DNA from: Bradyrhizobium jicamae
Lineage (GTDB): Bacteria; Pseudomonadota; Alphaproteobacteria; Rhizobiales; Xanthobacteraceae
DNA length: 64,000 nt
Direction of reading: 5' to 3'
Assembly: GCF_018130215.1 (NCBI RefSeq)
Contig: NZ_JAFCKQ010000001.1
Span: 186,001-250,000, forward strand
This document shows, in pieces, positions 49,931 to 58,883 of the stretch (within the stretch, counting starts at the first letter, position 1; the number at the start of each line of letters is the position of its first letter). The position numbers were made by a program, and so were the translations under genes. The notes under the pieces are model-generated. The model was not told where the DNA came from. It did not search any database and saw only the letters and a program-made list of their open reading frames with translations.

Positions 49931-50552
49931 CGGGCTGCTTGTCCGGGGCGGCGTCCGCGAACGCCTTCATAGCTTTCGCCGCGGCTTCCGCGTTGAGCAG
50001 GCGCGGGTAGGCCGCCACATCGACGCCGAAGCGGCGCGCGTTGGCGAGCTGCGGCACCAGGCAGAGATCGGCGAGCGTCGGCTGAGCGCCGAAGCAGAAC
50101 GGTCCGGCCTCTTCGGCAATCAGCGTCTCGCACGCCGACAGGCCTTCGCGGTTGGCCCAGGCCGCCCATTCCGTCACCTTCTCCTCCGGCAAACCAAGCT
50201 GGCGCAGGCGCGCCAGCACCTTCAGGTTCTGCACGGGGTGGGTGTCGCAGGCGATCGCCTGGGCGAAGGCCCGCACCTTGGCGCGCCGCAGCAGATCGGC
50301 CGGCAGCAACGGCGGATTGGGATGCGTCTCGTCCAACCATTCCATGATCGCAAGCGACTGCGTGAGGATCGCTCCGGCATCGTTCTCCAGCGTCGGCACC
50401 AGCCCCTGCGGATTGATGGCGAGGTAGGCGGGCGCGCATTGCTCGCCCTTGCGCAAATGATGCGGCAGGTGCTGAGGCGTCAGGCCCTTCAGATTGAGTG
50501 CGATCCGGACCCGGTAGGACGCGCTGCTTCGGAAATAGCCATGCAGCTTCAT
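49920..50552 (-). CDS. maleylpyruvate/maleylacetoacetate isomerase (zeta-class GST)
   Basis: 210 residues. Zeta-class GST opening MKLHGYFRSSASYRVRIALNLKGL, the PQGLVPTLENDAGAILTQSLAIMEWLDE block and a C-terminal FCFGAQPTLADLCLVPQLANARRFGVD block. With glutathione it isomerises the ring-cleavage product. Next to gentisate dioxygenase this means maleylpyruvate to fumarylpyruvate. Start at 50552 from the family. Fumarylpyruvate hydrolase is not in the window. Confidence 0.92.
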   Translation of the reverse strand: MKLHGYFRSSASYRVRIALNLKGLTPQHLPHHLRKGEQCAPAYLAINPQGLVPTLENDAGAILTQSLAIMEWLDETHPNPPLLPADLLRRAKVRAFAQAIACDTHPVQNLKVLARLRQLGLPEEKVTEWAAWANREGLSACETLIAEEAGPFCFGAQPTLADLCLVPQLANARRFGVDVAAYPRLLNAEAAAKAMKAFADAAPDKQPDAE

Positions 50553-50609
50553 CGGAACCTCCCTGCGATTTCTGGTTGGTTGTGCGCCGTTGACGCTACC
50601 CATATCGTC

Positions 50610-50622
50610 AGTATACTGTCAA
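50610..50622. promoter_or_regulatory. operator-like motif, site 2 (AGTAYACTGTCAA)
   Basis: AGTATACTGTCAA; contains the perfect palindrome CAGTATACTG (50609-50618). Centred in the 105-base gap between the divergent isomerase/MarR and dioxygenase genes. Confidence 0.6.
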
Positions 50623-50657
50623 TCAGCAACAAGCAAGAACGACGGGAGGCTCGAGCC

Positions 50658-51698
50658 ATGGAAGCCGTGCAGAAGACCCCGGAGCGCGAGGCGTTCTACA
50701 GGAAGATCGACGGCGAAAACCTCTCGGCGCTCTGGAACGTGATGAACGATCTGATCACGCCTGAGCCGCGGAGCGCCTGCCGCCCGCATCTCTGGAAGTT
50801 CGACCAGATCCGCGACTACATGAACGAGGCCGGCAAGCTGATCACGGCCAAGGAAGCCGAGCGCCGCGTGCTCGTGCTGGAAAATCCCGGCCTGCGCGGC
50901 CAATCGAAGATCACGACCTCGCTGTTTGCGGGCGTGCAGATGGTGGTGCCGGGCGACATCGCCCCCGCCCATCGCCACGCCCAGTCGGCGCTGCGCTTCG
51001 TGCTCGAAGGCAAGGGCGCCTTTACCGCCGTCGACGGCGAGCGCACCGCGATGTCGCCGGGCGATTTCGTCATCACGCCATCGATGACCTGGCACGACCA
51101 TTCCAACGAGACCAACGAGCCGATGTTCTGGCTCGACGGGCTCGACATCCCGATGGTGCAGTTCTTCGACTGCTCGTTCGCGGAGGGTTCGAAGGAAGAC
51201 CAGCAGACGATCTCGAAGCCCGCCGGCGACAGCTTTGCGCGCTACGGCCACAATTTGCTGCCGGTCGACCTGAAGCGGACGTCGAAGACCTCGCCGATCT
51301 TCAACTACCCCTATGAATACACCCGCGAGGCGCTGGAGCAGGCCAAGGCGAGCAACGAGTGGGACGCCTGCCACGGCCTCAAGCTGAAATTCTCCAACCC
51401 CGAGACCGGCGATTTCGCCATGCCGACCATCGGCACCTTCATCCAGCTGCTGCCGAAGGGATTCACGACCGCGCGCTATCGCGCGACCGACGCCACCGTG
51501 TTCGCCGCGATCGAGGGCAAGGGCCGCACGCGGGTGGGCGACCAGACCTTCGAATGGGGCCCGCGCGATCTGTTCGTGGTGCCGAGCTGGCGCTGGGTGA
51601 CGCACGAGGCCGATGCGGACTCAGTGCTGTTCTCGTTCTCCGACCGCCCTGTGCAGCAGAAGCTCGATCTGTTCAGAGAGGATCGCGGCAACGCATGA
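50658..51698 (+). CDS. gentisate 1,2-dioxygenase
   Basis: 346 residues, bicupin. Metal motif APAHRHAQSALRFVLEGKGAFTAVDG (about 102-127) with HRH, WHDHSNE (about 150-156), and a second cupin with DATVFAAIEGKGRTRVGDQTFEWGPRDLFVVPSW. Fe(II) enzyme opening gentisate to maleylpyruvate. GGGAGG precedes the ATG at 50658. Divergent from the isomerase and MarR genes. A REP-like palindrome follows the stop. Confidence 0.95.
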   Translation: MEAVQKTPEREAFYRKIDGENLSALWNVMNDLITPEPRSACRPHLWKFDQIRDYMNEAGKLITAKEAERRVLVLENPGLRGQSKITTSLFAGVQMVVPGDIAPAHRHAQSALRFVLEGKGAFTAVDGERTAMSPGDFVITPSMTWHDHSNETNEPMFWLDGLDIPMVQFFDCSFAEGSKEDQQTISKPAGDSFARYGHNLLPVDLKRTSKTSPIFNYPYEYTREALEQAKASNEWDACHGLKLKFSNPETGDFAMPTIGTFIQLLPKGFTTARYRATDATVFAAIEGKGRTRVGDQTFEWGPRDLFVVPSWRWVTHEADADSVLFSFSDRPVQQKLDLFREDRGNA

Positions 51699-51702
51699 CA
51701 CT

Positions 51703-51728
51703 GTCGTCCCGGCGAAGGCCGGGACGAC
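51703..51728. repeat. REP-like palindrome
   Basis: GTCGTCCCGGC-GAAG-GCCGGGACGAC, five bases after the dioxygenase stop; copy of the family at 8780, probably a terminator here. Confidence 0.8.
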
Positions 51729-51755
51729 ACCGTTGTTGTGACCGACAGCGCACCT

Positions 51756-52583
51756 TCACCGCCAGTGCAGCAACCTCGCCTCGAGCAGATTGATCAGTCT
51801 CCCGACCGCAAGCCCGAACAGCGACAGGATCACGACGCCGGCGAGCAGCTGATCGGTCTGCATCAGATTTCCGGCCTGCAGCACGAAGGCGCCGATACCG
51901 TATTGCGCGCCGATCATCTCGGCGCTGACCACAAGCAATAGCGCCACCGATGCGGTGATGCGGAAACCGGCGAGGATCGAGGGCAGTGCGCCGGGCCAGA
52001 TCACGCGGCGGACGATCGCGTGGAACGGCACGTTGAAGCTCTGCGCCATCCGGATCAGGTTGCGCGGCACCGCGTCAACCCCGCTATAGACCGAGATCGC
52101 GGTCGAGAAGAACACCCCGAGCGCAATGGTCGCGATCTTCGGCTCCTCGCCGATCCCGAGCCAGAGAATCAAGAGCGGCAGCAGCGCGATCTTCGGGATC
52201 GGGAACAGCGCCGAGATGAAGGTGATGCCGACGCCGCGCGCGATGGTCGACAGCCCGATCGCAAAGCCAACGATCACGCCACAGACCGTGCCGATGATCC
52301 AGCCCGTGCCGATCCGCATGATCGACCACGAGAGGTGCTGCCAGAGCGCGCCCGATGTCGCGAGCTTGTAGATCGCAACTGCGATGGCCGACGGCGCCGG
52401 CAGGAACAGCGGATTGACCCAGCCGGCGCTGCCGGCGAGCTGCCAGACCGCGATCACGATCGCCAGCGCGACCCAGCCAGCGTAACGGCTCGCGGTCGGC
52501 GTGAAGCCGGCACCGCGGAATTCGACCGGCCGCGGCGCCTCCGTCGCTTGCTCGTTCGTCCCGGACGGCGCGCGTTCAAGCAT
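51756..52583 (-). CDS. NitT/TauT-type ABC transporter permease
   Basis: 275 residues, about six membrane segments after a polar N-terminal 40, with the loop SFNVPFHAIVRRVIWPGALPSILAGFRI (about 180-207). SsuC/TauC group. ATG 52583 overlaps the ATPase stop by eight bases; 52604 with AGAGG upstream is an equally open choice. Second such system in the window. Confidence 0.9.
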   Translation of the reverse strand: MLERAPSGTNEQATEAPRPVEFRGAGFTPTASRYAGWVALAIVIAVWQLAGSAGWVNPLFLPAPSAIAVAIYKLATSGALWQHLSWSIMRIGTGWIIGTVCGVIVGFAIGLSTIARGVGITFISALFPIPKIALLPLLILWLGIGEEPKIATIALGVFFSTAISVYSGVDAVPRNLIRMAQSFNVPFHAIVRRVIWPGALPSILAGFRITASVALLLVVSAEMIGAQYGIGAFVLQAGNLMQTDQLLAGVVILSLFGLAVGRLINLLEARLLHWR

Positions 52584-53349
52584 GCTGGACCTCGCGTTCG
52601 GCATCGATCGCCTCTTTGCGGATCAGCGACCACAGGTCGCCCTGCAGCGCGGCCAGTCGACCCCGCGCATCCGCACCGCCACGCTCGGTGCGCGTCATCG
52701 GGATCGTGACGATCTCCCTGATGCGGCCGGGACGGCGCGACAGCACCACGATGCGATCGGCGAGCCGCACGGCTTCATCAAGATTGTGCGTGACATAGGC
52801 GGCGGCCATCGCTCCGTCGGCGAGCAGGCGGACGAAATCCTCCATGAGCAGCTCGCGAGTCTGCGAATCCAGCGCCGACAGCGGCTCGTCCATCAACAGG
52901 ATCGCGGGTCGCACCGCCAGCGCTCGCGCGATGCCGACGCGCTGGCGCATGCCGCCGGACAGTTGCTTTGGATAGGCGGCACGGAAATCGGTCAAGCCGG
53001 TGCGCCGCAGCGCGTCGTCGATCACGGCGCGACGCTCGGCGGCGCCAAGCGGCGTGTGCAGCAGCGGAAACGCGACGTTCTCCTCGACCGTGCTCCACGG
53101 CAGCAGCGCAAAGTCCTGGAACACGAAGGTCAGCGGATTGAGGCTGTCCGCCGGCGGCGCACCGCGCAGCTCGGCCGCACCCTTGCTTGGCCGCAACAGC
53201 CCGCCGAGGACCTGCAGCAGCGTGCTCTTGCCGCAGCCGGAGGGCCCGACGATCGCCACCACCTCGCCTGCGCCGACCGTGAACGAGACGTCGTCGAGCA
53301 CCTCGAGCGCGCCGAAGCGGTGGCTGATATGGTCGGCAATCAGGTCCAT
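52576..53349 (-). CDS. NitT/TauT-type ABC transporter ATPase
   Basis: 257 residues: Walker A GPSGCGKST (about 34-42), Q-loop FVFQDFALLPW, signature LSGGMRQRVGIARAL, Walker B ILLMDEPLSALD and the switch His in VTHNLDEAV. Separated from the binding-protein gene by 97 bases that carry a repeat, and overlapping the permease. Confidence 0.93.
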   Translation of the reverse strand: MDLIADHISHRFGALEVLDDVSFTVGAGEVVAIVGPSGCGKSTLLQVLGGLLRPSKGAAELRGAPPADSLNPLTFVFQDFALLPWSTVEENVAFPLLHTPLGAAERRAVIDDALRRTGLTDFRAAYPKQLSGGMRQRVGIARALAVRPAILLMDEPLSALDSQTRELLMEDFVRLLADGAMAAAYVTHNLDEAVRLADRIVVLSRRPGRIREIVTIPMTRTERGGADARGRLAALQGDLWSLIRKEAIDAEREVQHA

Positions 53350-53372
53350 GTCGTCCCGAGGTTTGCTGTTAC

Positions 53373-53420
53373 CCCGTCATCCTGAGACGCGCGCAAGTGT
53401 GCGCTCCTCAGAATGGCGGG
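53373..53420. repeat. CGTCATCCTGAG inverted repeat
   Basis: CCCGTCATCCTGAG and CTCAGAATGGCGGG as imperfect arms around GCGCGCAAGTGTGCGC. Lies between binding-protein and ATPase genes of one transporter, so it may lower expression of the ATPase and permease relative to the binding protein. Confidence 0.65.
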
Positions 53421-53446
53421 TTGCGTGTGATCTGGGTGGGGTCGCA

Positions 53447-54451
53447 TCAATCCGCCTTCACATAATCCTTGGCGATGATCGCATTCGCATCGAATCCCTT
53501 GTCGACAAAGCCTTGCTCCTGCAGCCATTTGATCTGGTTGTCGACGTTTTTCACGTCGAGCTTGCCGTCGGGATCGATATAGGCGCAATTTCCGACCACA
53601 TGCTCGACCGGCAGGTTGGTGTATTTGGCGATGATCTCGAGCAGCGGCTTCGTCTTGTCGTTGATCGGGACGACGCCGTCCTTGATCGCGGTCAGGATCA
53701 CGTCGTGATATTCGCGGTCGGCGCGGGTCAGTGCGGTGAGCAGTTTCGTCACCCGTGCCGCATTGGTCAGCGTCTTCGGTGACGCGAAGATCGCGCCGAG
53801 CTGCCACGGCGTTTCGTCGCCGACCCAGCCGAGCAATTTCGCGCCGCCCGAATCCATCAGCGTGCGCGCGGTCGAGACCGGCAGCAGCGCCGCATCGACG
53901 GTCTCTCCCTTCAGTGCGGCGGCGGCATTCGACAGCGACTGCAGTGGCACGATCCTCACGTCGGACAGCTTGAAGCCATACTTGTCGGCGAGCAGGCCGA
54001 GCGAATAGTGAAAGCTGGAGCCGACCTGGGTCACCGCCACGCGCTTGCCGGCGAGATCCTTCGGCGTCCTTAGGCCCGCGGCGTAGGCGTTGTTGCTGGC
54101 GAAATAGCCGATCAGGGGATAGCCGGCCTTCTCGCGGCTCATGCCGCCGATCACCTTCAGCGTGCCCTTGCCGGCGAGATTGTAGAGGCCTGCGGTGAAT
54201 GCGGTGATGCCGAAATCCACGTCGCCGGAAGTGGTGGCAACCGCGATCGGCTGCGCCGCGTCGAAGAACTTGAGTTCGACGTCGAGCCCGGCGTCGCGGA
54301 AATAGCCCTTGTCCTGCGCGATGAAGACCGGCGCCGAGGACGACAGCCGCAGCACACCGATCCTGGCCTTCAGCGGATCGTCGGCCCGCGCGACACCGCC
54401 AGCTGCCAGCGCCAGCAGACAGGCAACGGCGAGCCTTGCCAACACCTTCAT
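53447..54451 (-). CDS. NitT/TauT-type ABC substrate-binding protein
   Basis: 334 residues with signal peptide 1-23 (LAVACLLALAAGGVARA). SsuA/TauA-like fold: KARIGVLRLSSSAPVFIAQDKGYFRDAGLDVELKFFDAAQPI, then GDVDFGITAFTAGLYNLAGKG. The context (gentisate pathway on one side, FAD oxidoreductase on the other) suggests an aromatic acid or related compound, but the binding residues do not identify it. Confidence 0.9.
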   Translation of the reverse strand: MKVLARLAVACLLALAAGGVARADDPLKARIGVLRLSSSAPVFIAQDKGYFRDAGLDVELKFFDAAQPIAVATTSGDVDFGITAFTAGLYNLAGKGTLKVIGGMSREKAGYPLIGYFASNNAYAAGLRTPKDLAGKRVAVTQVGSSFHYSLGLLADKYGFKLSDVRIVPLQSLSNAAAALKGETVDAALLPVSTARTLMDSGGAKLLGWVGDETPWQLGAIFASPKTLTNAARVTKLLTALTRADREYHDVILTAIKDGVVPINDKTKPLLEIIAKYTNLPVEHVVGNCAYIDPDGKLDVKNVDNQIKWLQEQGFVDKGFDANAIIAKDYVKAD

Positions 54452-54499
54452 TCCATTCCCTCCACCTCGGCGCCCGATATTTCAGAACGCGCGCGTATC

Positions 54500-55861
54500 C
54501 TAAAGCCCCGCAGGAACCGCCTGATCGCGGCCGATGAAAGCGCCCTGCTGGCGAAGCTGTTGTTGCAACTTTTCGACCGGAATGTCGCGTGGAATCGTAT
54601 TGCCCGAAAGTGCCAATGCGGCCGCAGTTCCCGCCGCTTCGCCCATCACGAAACAGGCACCCGAAACGCGTGCCGCCGACTGCCCTTCATGGGTCATCGA
54701 GGCGCAGCGGCCGGCGATCAGGAGATTATCGACACCTTCGGGCACCAGCATCCGATACGGCAGTTCGTTGTAGCCGCGCGAATCCGGGATCGGCGGAAAC
54801 TCGAAGACGACATCGCCCGGGACGTGGGACTCCTTCGGCCAGCCATTGACGCCGATCGAATCCTCGAACGAGGCGCAGCCGAGCACGTCCTCGCCTGACA
54901 GCATATAGCCGCCGATCACCCGCCGCGTCTCGCGGATGCCGAGCTGCGGCGGCAGGTCGACGATGTAGGAGTTCTCGAAGCCCGGCACCGTGCGCAGGAA
55001 TGCAAAGGCCTCGACCGCCTGGCGGCGGCCCTCGATCTCGCCGCGCGTCATCTCATCGGGATCGATCCCGGAAATCGCGCCGCCGTCCTTGCGTGTCACC
55101 TGGGTGAAATTCACCCGCCATTCGATCTGCGACTTCTGCGGTCGCACGATCGCGGATTTGCGGGGGAATTTGTGCGTGCCGGCGGCCTCGGCCTTCTCCA
55201 TCAGGGCCGGAATGCTCCGCCACGCATCGCCCGCCTTGGCAGGATCGATGCCGTTGAGGCGGAACATCATCGAGGGATAGAGCATGCCGCCTGCATTGTC
55301 GCCGACTTCGAACGGCGCACCGGCCCACACCGCAAGATCACCATCGCCGGAGCAGTCGATGAAGATGCTCGCCGATACCGCCTGACGGCCGGCCTTGGTC
55401 TCCACCATCAGGGCACGGATGCGCGCGCCGTCCATCACCACGCCGGCGCCGAGCGCATGAAAGATGATATCGACGTTGTGGTGCGCGAGCAGATCGTCGG
55501 CTGCGATCTTGTAGGCCGCGGTGTCGTAGGCCTGCGCCAGGATCTTGCCGAGGATCAGATGCGGCGCGTTCAGGCCGCCGAGCCGATCGATCCGCGCCAG
55601 GAGATCGGAGGCGATGCCCTGCACCACGCGATGCATCTCACCGAAGACGTTGGCATGCAGTCCGCAGAAATTGGTCACGCCCGCCGCGGTGCCCATACCG
55701 CCGAGGAAGCCGTAGCGCTCGATCAGGAGCGTCCGCCGCCCGGCACGCGCCGCAGCCACCGCCGCCGTGATGCCGGCCGGTCCACCGCCGAGCACGACCA
55801 CGTCATACTCGCCATAGAGCGGGACCTGCCGCGCTGGTTCTTCGATCGTCTTCGTCGCCAT
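54500..55861 (-). CDS. FAD-dependent oxidoreductase (FAD_oxidored family)
   Basis: 453 residues. FAD motif VVVLGGGPAGITAAVAAARAGRRTLLIERYGFLGGMGTAAGVTNFCG (about 22-68), IFIDCSGDGDLAVWAGAPFEVGD and a C-terminal DNLLIAGRCASMTHEGQSAARVSGACFVMGEAAGTAAALAL. Oxidises an unknown small molecule in the cytoplasm. ATG 55861 is chosen; the ORF start at 55924 would run into the LysR promoter. Same strand as the binding-protein gene, 48 bases before it. Confidence 0.9.
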   Translation of the reverse strand: MATKTIEEPARQVPLYGEYDVVVLGGGPAGITAAVAAARAGRRTLLIERYGFLGGMGTAAGVTNFCGLHANVFGEMHRVVQGIASDLLARIDRLGGLNAPHLILGKILAQAYDTAAYKIAADDLLAHHNVDIIFHALGAGVVMDGARIRALMVETKAGRQAVSASIFIDCSGDGDLAVWAGAPFEVGDNAGGMLYPSMMFRLNGIDPAKAGDAWRSIPALMEKAEAAGTHKFPRKSAIVRPQKSQIEWRVNFTQVTRKDGGAISGIDPDEMTRGEIEGRRQAVEAFAFLRTVPGFENSYIVDLPPQLGIRETRRVIGGYMLSGEDVLGCASFEDSIGVNGWPKESHVPGDVVFEFPPIPDSRGYNELPYRMLVPEGVDNLLIAGRCASMTHEGQSAARVSGACFVMGEAAGTAAALALSGNTIPRDIPVEKLQQQLRQQGAFIGRDQAVPAGL

Positions 55862-55946
55862 CCGAGATTCCGCCCTGACCAAATTGATTGAGCGGACTAT
55901 GAATTGATGCGAATTGAAGTACAATCCACCAAATTATGTAATCAGC

Positions 55947-55963
55947 TTTCTCGAATCGAGAAA
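55947..55963. promoter_or_regulatory. palindromic operator before the LysR gene
   Basis: TTTCTCGA-A-TCGAGAAA, perfect 8-bp arms, five bases before the LysR ATG and about 85 from the divergent oxidoreductase start. Likely autoregulatory site. Confidence 0.55.
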
Positions 55964-55968
55964 AGTAG

Positions 55969-56853
55969 ATGGATACGCTGGTCAACCTCGAGGCCTTCCT
56001 CGCCACCGCCGACGCCGGCGGCTTCTCGGCCGCCGCGCGAAAGCTCAATGTCGCGACGTCTGTCGTCGCCAAGCGCGTCACCCAGCTCGAGGATCGGATC
56101 GGCACCGCGTTGTTCCACCGCTCGACCCGCCAATTGCGGCTGACCGAGGCCGGGCAGCGATATGTGCATCGTGCCCGCGGCGTGGTTGCCGATGTCGGCG
56201 ATCTCCTGTCGCGAATGGGCGAGAAGGATCGCGACCTCAGCGATCATCTGCGTATCAAGGCGCCGACATCGCTGACCGTCGCGTGGCTGGCCGACGCCTT
56301 CACCACATTCCAGATGCAGAACCCCAGCGTGAGGCTCGAGATCGTGATGATCGATCGCCCGGTCGATCCGGTGACGGAAGGCTTCGATATCGCGATCGGC
56401 GCCTTCCCGCACTCCTTCGGCGGTGTCGTTGACGAGCCGCTCTGCCAGCTGCCGCGGCTGCTATGCGCCTCGTCAGGATATTTGCGCAAGCACGGCACAC
56501 CAAGGCATCCGCGCGACCTGGTCGATCATCGCTGTCTCAGCTTCCTGCCGACCGGACCCGATTGGCCCTTCGAGGGGCCGCGCGGCCGCATCAACATCCA
56601 GGTGCGGCCATATCTGAGCTCGAACGAGGGTCGCGTGCTGACGCAAAGCGCGATCGCCGGCAACGGCATCGCGCTGCTCTCGCATTATCTCGTCGCGAAC
56701 GCGCTGCGCGACGGCGCGTTGAAGCCGGTGCTCGCGGATTTTCCGATTCCTGAGCTATGGGTCAAGGCCGCCGTTCCGGCGCGCCGCATCGATGCGGCCG
56801 CGGTCCAGGCGCTGCTCAAGACGCTGAAGGCGTCGCTGTCGCGAGCCCTGTGA
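55969..56853 (+). CDS. LysR-family regulator
   Basis: 294 residues. HTH DTLVNLEAFLATADAGGFSAAARKLNVATSVVAKRVTQLEDRIG (about 2-45), effector domain with LRIKAPTSLTVAWLADAFTTFQMQNPSVRLEIVMIDRPVD. CrgA/DmlR-like subgroup. Divergent from the FAD oxidoreductase/transporter genes, which it probably controls. Converges on the enoyl-CoA hydratase gene with 13 bases between. Confidence 0.92.
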   Translation: MDTLVNLEAFLATADAGGFSAAARKLNVATSVVAKRVTQLEDRIGTALFHRSTRQLRLTEAGQRYVHRARGVVADVGDLLSRMGEKDRDLSDHLRIKAPTSLTVAWLADAFTTFQMQNPSVRLEIVMIDRPVDPVTEGFDIAIGAFPHSFGGVVDEPLCQLPRLLCASSGYLRKHGTPRHPRDLVDHRCLSFLPTGPDWPFEGPRGRINIQVRPYLSSNEGRVLTQSAIAGNGIALLSHYLVANALRDGALKPVLADFPIPELWVKAAVPARRIDAAAVQALLKTLKASLSRAL

Positions 56854-56866
56854 GCAGCGGCGCTCT

Positions 56867-57667
56867 CTAGACTTTCGCGGCTGCCCAACGACCCGCGCGC
56901 TTCTCGGCGAAGGACGCGAGGCCTTCCGCGGCCTCCGCGGTCCGCCGCTTGTCCGAATGCAGACGGACAAGGCGCCTGTAGGCGTCATCATCGACGGCCA
57001 TGCCACCGAACGAGCTTTCCATCGCAAGCCGCTTGGTCTCGGTGAGCGCCGCCGGCGCATTCGCCAGCAACTGCTCCACGACCTTGGCGCCGGCGCCCTC
57101 GAGGTCGGCGAGCGGCACCACTTCATGCACAAGCCCGATGCGGCGCGCGTCCTCGGCGCCGAAGCGTTCCCCGGTCAGCGCGTAGCGCCGTACCTGGCGG
57201 ACGCCGATCGCATCGCACAGCTGCGGGATGATGATCGCTGCCGTGAGGCCCCAGCGCACTTCGGTGATCGAGAACAGCGCGTTGTCGGCCGCGACCACCA
57301 CGTCGCAGGCCGCGATCACGCCGGTGCCGCCGCCGAAGCAGCCGCCCTGCACCAGTGCGACCGTCGGCACCGGCAGCGTGTTGAGCCGCTGCACCGCCTC
57401 GAACGTCGCACGCGACGCCACCTCGTTTTCGTCAGGCGATTGCGGCCGCACGGCGTTGATCCATTTGAGATCCGCACCGGCCTGGAAATGCCTGCCATTG
57501 CCCTTGAGCACCACGACGCGCAGCGGCTTCGTCGAGAGTTCGTCGATCGCCGCGAGCACACCCTGGATCAGCGCGCCGTCATAGGCGTTGTTGACCTCGG
57601 GACGGTTCAGCGTGACGGTCGCGACCCCGCGCGCATCGAGACTCCACAGGACTGGGCTGGCGGACAT
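56867..57667 (-). CDS. enoyl-CoA hydratase/isomerase family protein
   Basis: 266 residues, crotonase fold: FQAGADLKWINAV (oxyanion hole, about 61-73), QGGCFGGGTGVIAACDVVVAADNALFSITEVRWGL (about 106-140, with the catalytic-type Glu in ITEV). Pattern near methylglutaconyl-CoA hydratase. Acts on a short or branched acyl-CoA. Divergent from the ketopantoate-reductase-like gene through a promoter with repeated operators. Confidence 0.92.
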   Translation of the reverse strand: MSASPVLWSLDARGVATVTLNRPEVNNAYDGALIQGVLAAIDELSTKPLRVVVLKGNGRHFQAGADLKWINAVRPQSPDENEVASRATFEAVQRLNTLPVPTVALVQGGCFGGGTGVIAACDVVVAADNALFSITEVRWGLTAAIIIPQLCDAIGVRQVRRYALTGERFGAEDARRIGLVHEVVPLADLEGAGAKVVEQLLANAPAALTETKRLAMESSFGGMAVDDDAYRRLVRLHSDKRRTAEAAEGLASFAEKRAGRWAAAKV

Positions 57668-57785
57668 GGAGGCTTCTCCCTCGTCGGCATTTGCTGGTAT
57701 CCGGCACTATGGCCAGAGACGATGGCTTGATCCATCACTTTCCAGCGCGTCGGGCCGCGCCCCGCGCATGACGGGTTGCATCATG

Positions 57786-57854
57786 GCGCAACCGGGCTGC
57801 GCAATGGCGCAATCGGGTTGCGCGAGGTCACGCGTCCGTGGAAACTGGCGCAAC
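57786..57854. promoter_or_regulatory. phased operators GCGCAAYCGGGYTGCGC
   Basis: Two 17-bp sites, GCGCAACCGGGCTGCGC (57786-57802) and GCGCAATCGGGTTGCGC (57807-57823), each an inverted repeat, set 21 bp apart. A half-site GCGCAAC follows at 57848, 41 bp further. Spacings of two and four helix turns place all on one DNA face. Lies between two divergent genes. Confidence 0.6.
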
Positions 57855-57877
57855 TCCATCGATGGACCAGTTTTACA

Positions 57878-58852
57878 ATGCGGATTTGTATTTTCGGTGC
57901 AGGCGCCGTCGGCAGCCATTTTGCGGTCCGGCTCGCGCGCGCCGGACACGACGTATCCTGCGTGATGCGGGGACCGCATCTCGACGCCGTCAAGGCCGAT
58001 GGCCTGACACTCAGGGTCGGCGACACCGACGTGACCGCGCAGGTGAAGGCGTCCGCCGATCCGGCCGAGCTCGGGACCCAGGACGTCGTCATCAGCACGC
58101 TGAAGGCCACCGGCATCGGCGCGCTGGCGACCGGGCTCGTGCCGCTGCTCAAGCGCGATACCGCGATCATCTTCGCGCAGAACGGCATTCCCTGGTGGTA
58201 CGATCTCGGCCTGCCGGATCATCACCCGGCAATCCCCGATCTCGGCTTCCTGGATCCCGGCGGAGCCCTGCGTGCCGTCGTTCCCAAGCCGCGCATCATC
58301 GGCGGCGTGATCTTCTCGTCCAACGAGGTGATCGCGCCCGGTGTCGTCGCGAACCTCTCGCCGGAGCGCAATCGCCTGCTGATCGGCGAGTGCGACGACC
58401 GTTCGAGCGAGCGCATCGCGCTGATCCGCGCGGCGCTGAACCAGGCGGCAATCGAATCGCCCGAGGTCAGGGAAATCCGCGAGACGATCTGGTCCAAGCT
58501 GCTCACCAACATGTCGATTTCGGTGCTGTGTCTCCTGACCGGACTGACCGCACGCGCGGTGCGCGACGATCCGGCGATGCAGGACGCGATCCCGCGCTTG
58601 CTCGAGGAGGCGAACACGGTCGCGACACGCTATATTCCCGAGGTCAAGCGCGTGACCCGCTCGGGGCCCGCGCCGGATCACAAGCCGTCGATCCTGCAGG
58701 ATTACGAGCTCGGCCGCGGCATGGAGATCGACGCGCTGGTGCGGGCGCCTGCCGCCTTCGCGCGCGCCGCCGGCCTCGCCACGCCGATGCTCGACCTGAT
58801 GGCGGCGCTCGCGATCCAGAAGGCGCGTGACAAGGGGCTGTATCAGGGCTGA
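57878..58852 (+). CDS. ketopantoate reductase family protein
   Basis: 324 residues. NADP loop CIFGAGAVGSHFAVRLARAGHDV (about 3-25), STLKATGIGALA, AQNGIPWWY (Asn of the family), catalytic Lys in ETIWSKLLTNMSISVLCLLTG (about 207-227) and the C-terminal KPSILQDYELGRGMEIDAL. Bradyrhizobia carry several paralogs; this one need not be PanE. ATG 57878 chosen because MRICIFGAGAVG starts the fold. Confidence 0.9.
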   Translation: MRICIFGAGAVGSHFAVRLARAGHDVSCVMRGPHLDAVKADGLTLRVGDTDVTAQVKASADPAELGTQDVVISTLKATGIGALATGLVPLLKRDTAIIFAQNGIPWWYDLGLPDHHPAIPDLGFLDPGGALRAVVPKPRIIGGVIFSSNEVIAPGVVANLSPERNRLLIGECDDRSSERIALIRAALNQAAIESPEVREIRETIWSKLLTNMSISVLCLLTGLTARAVRDDPAMQDAIPRLLEEANTVATRYIPEVKRVTRSGPAPDHKPSILQDYELGRGMEIDALVRAPAAFARAAGLATPMLDLMAALAIQKARDKGLYQG

Positions 58853-58883
58853 TGATCCCCGGGCACAAGCAGGATATCGAACC

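Noticed and set aside
57778..57836. Repeated MAQPGCAMAQSGCAR-type peptide
   Set aside because: The repeat is better explained by phased palindromic DNA sites in a divergent promoter; no ribosome site or sustained frame.
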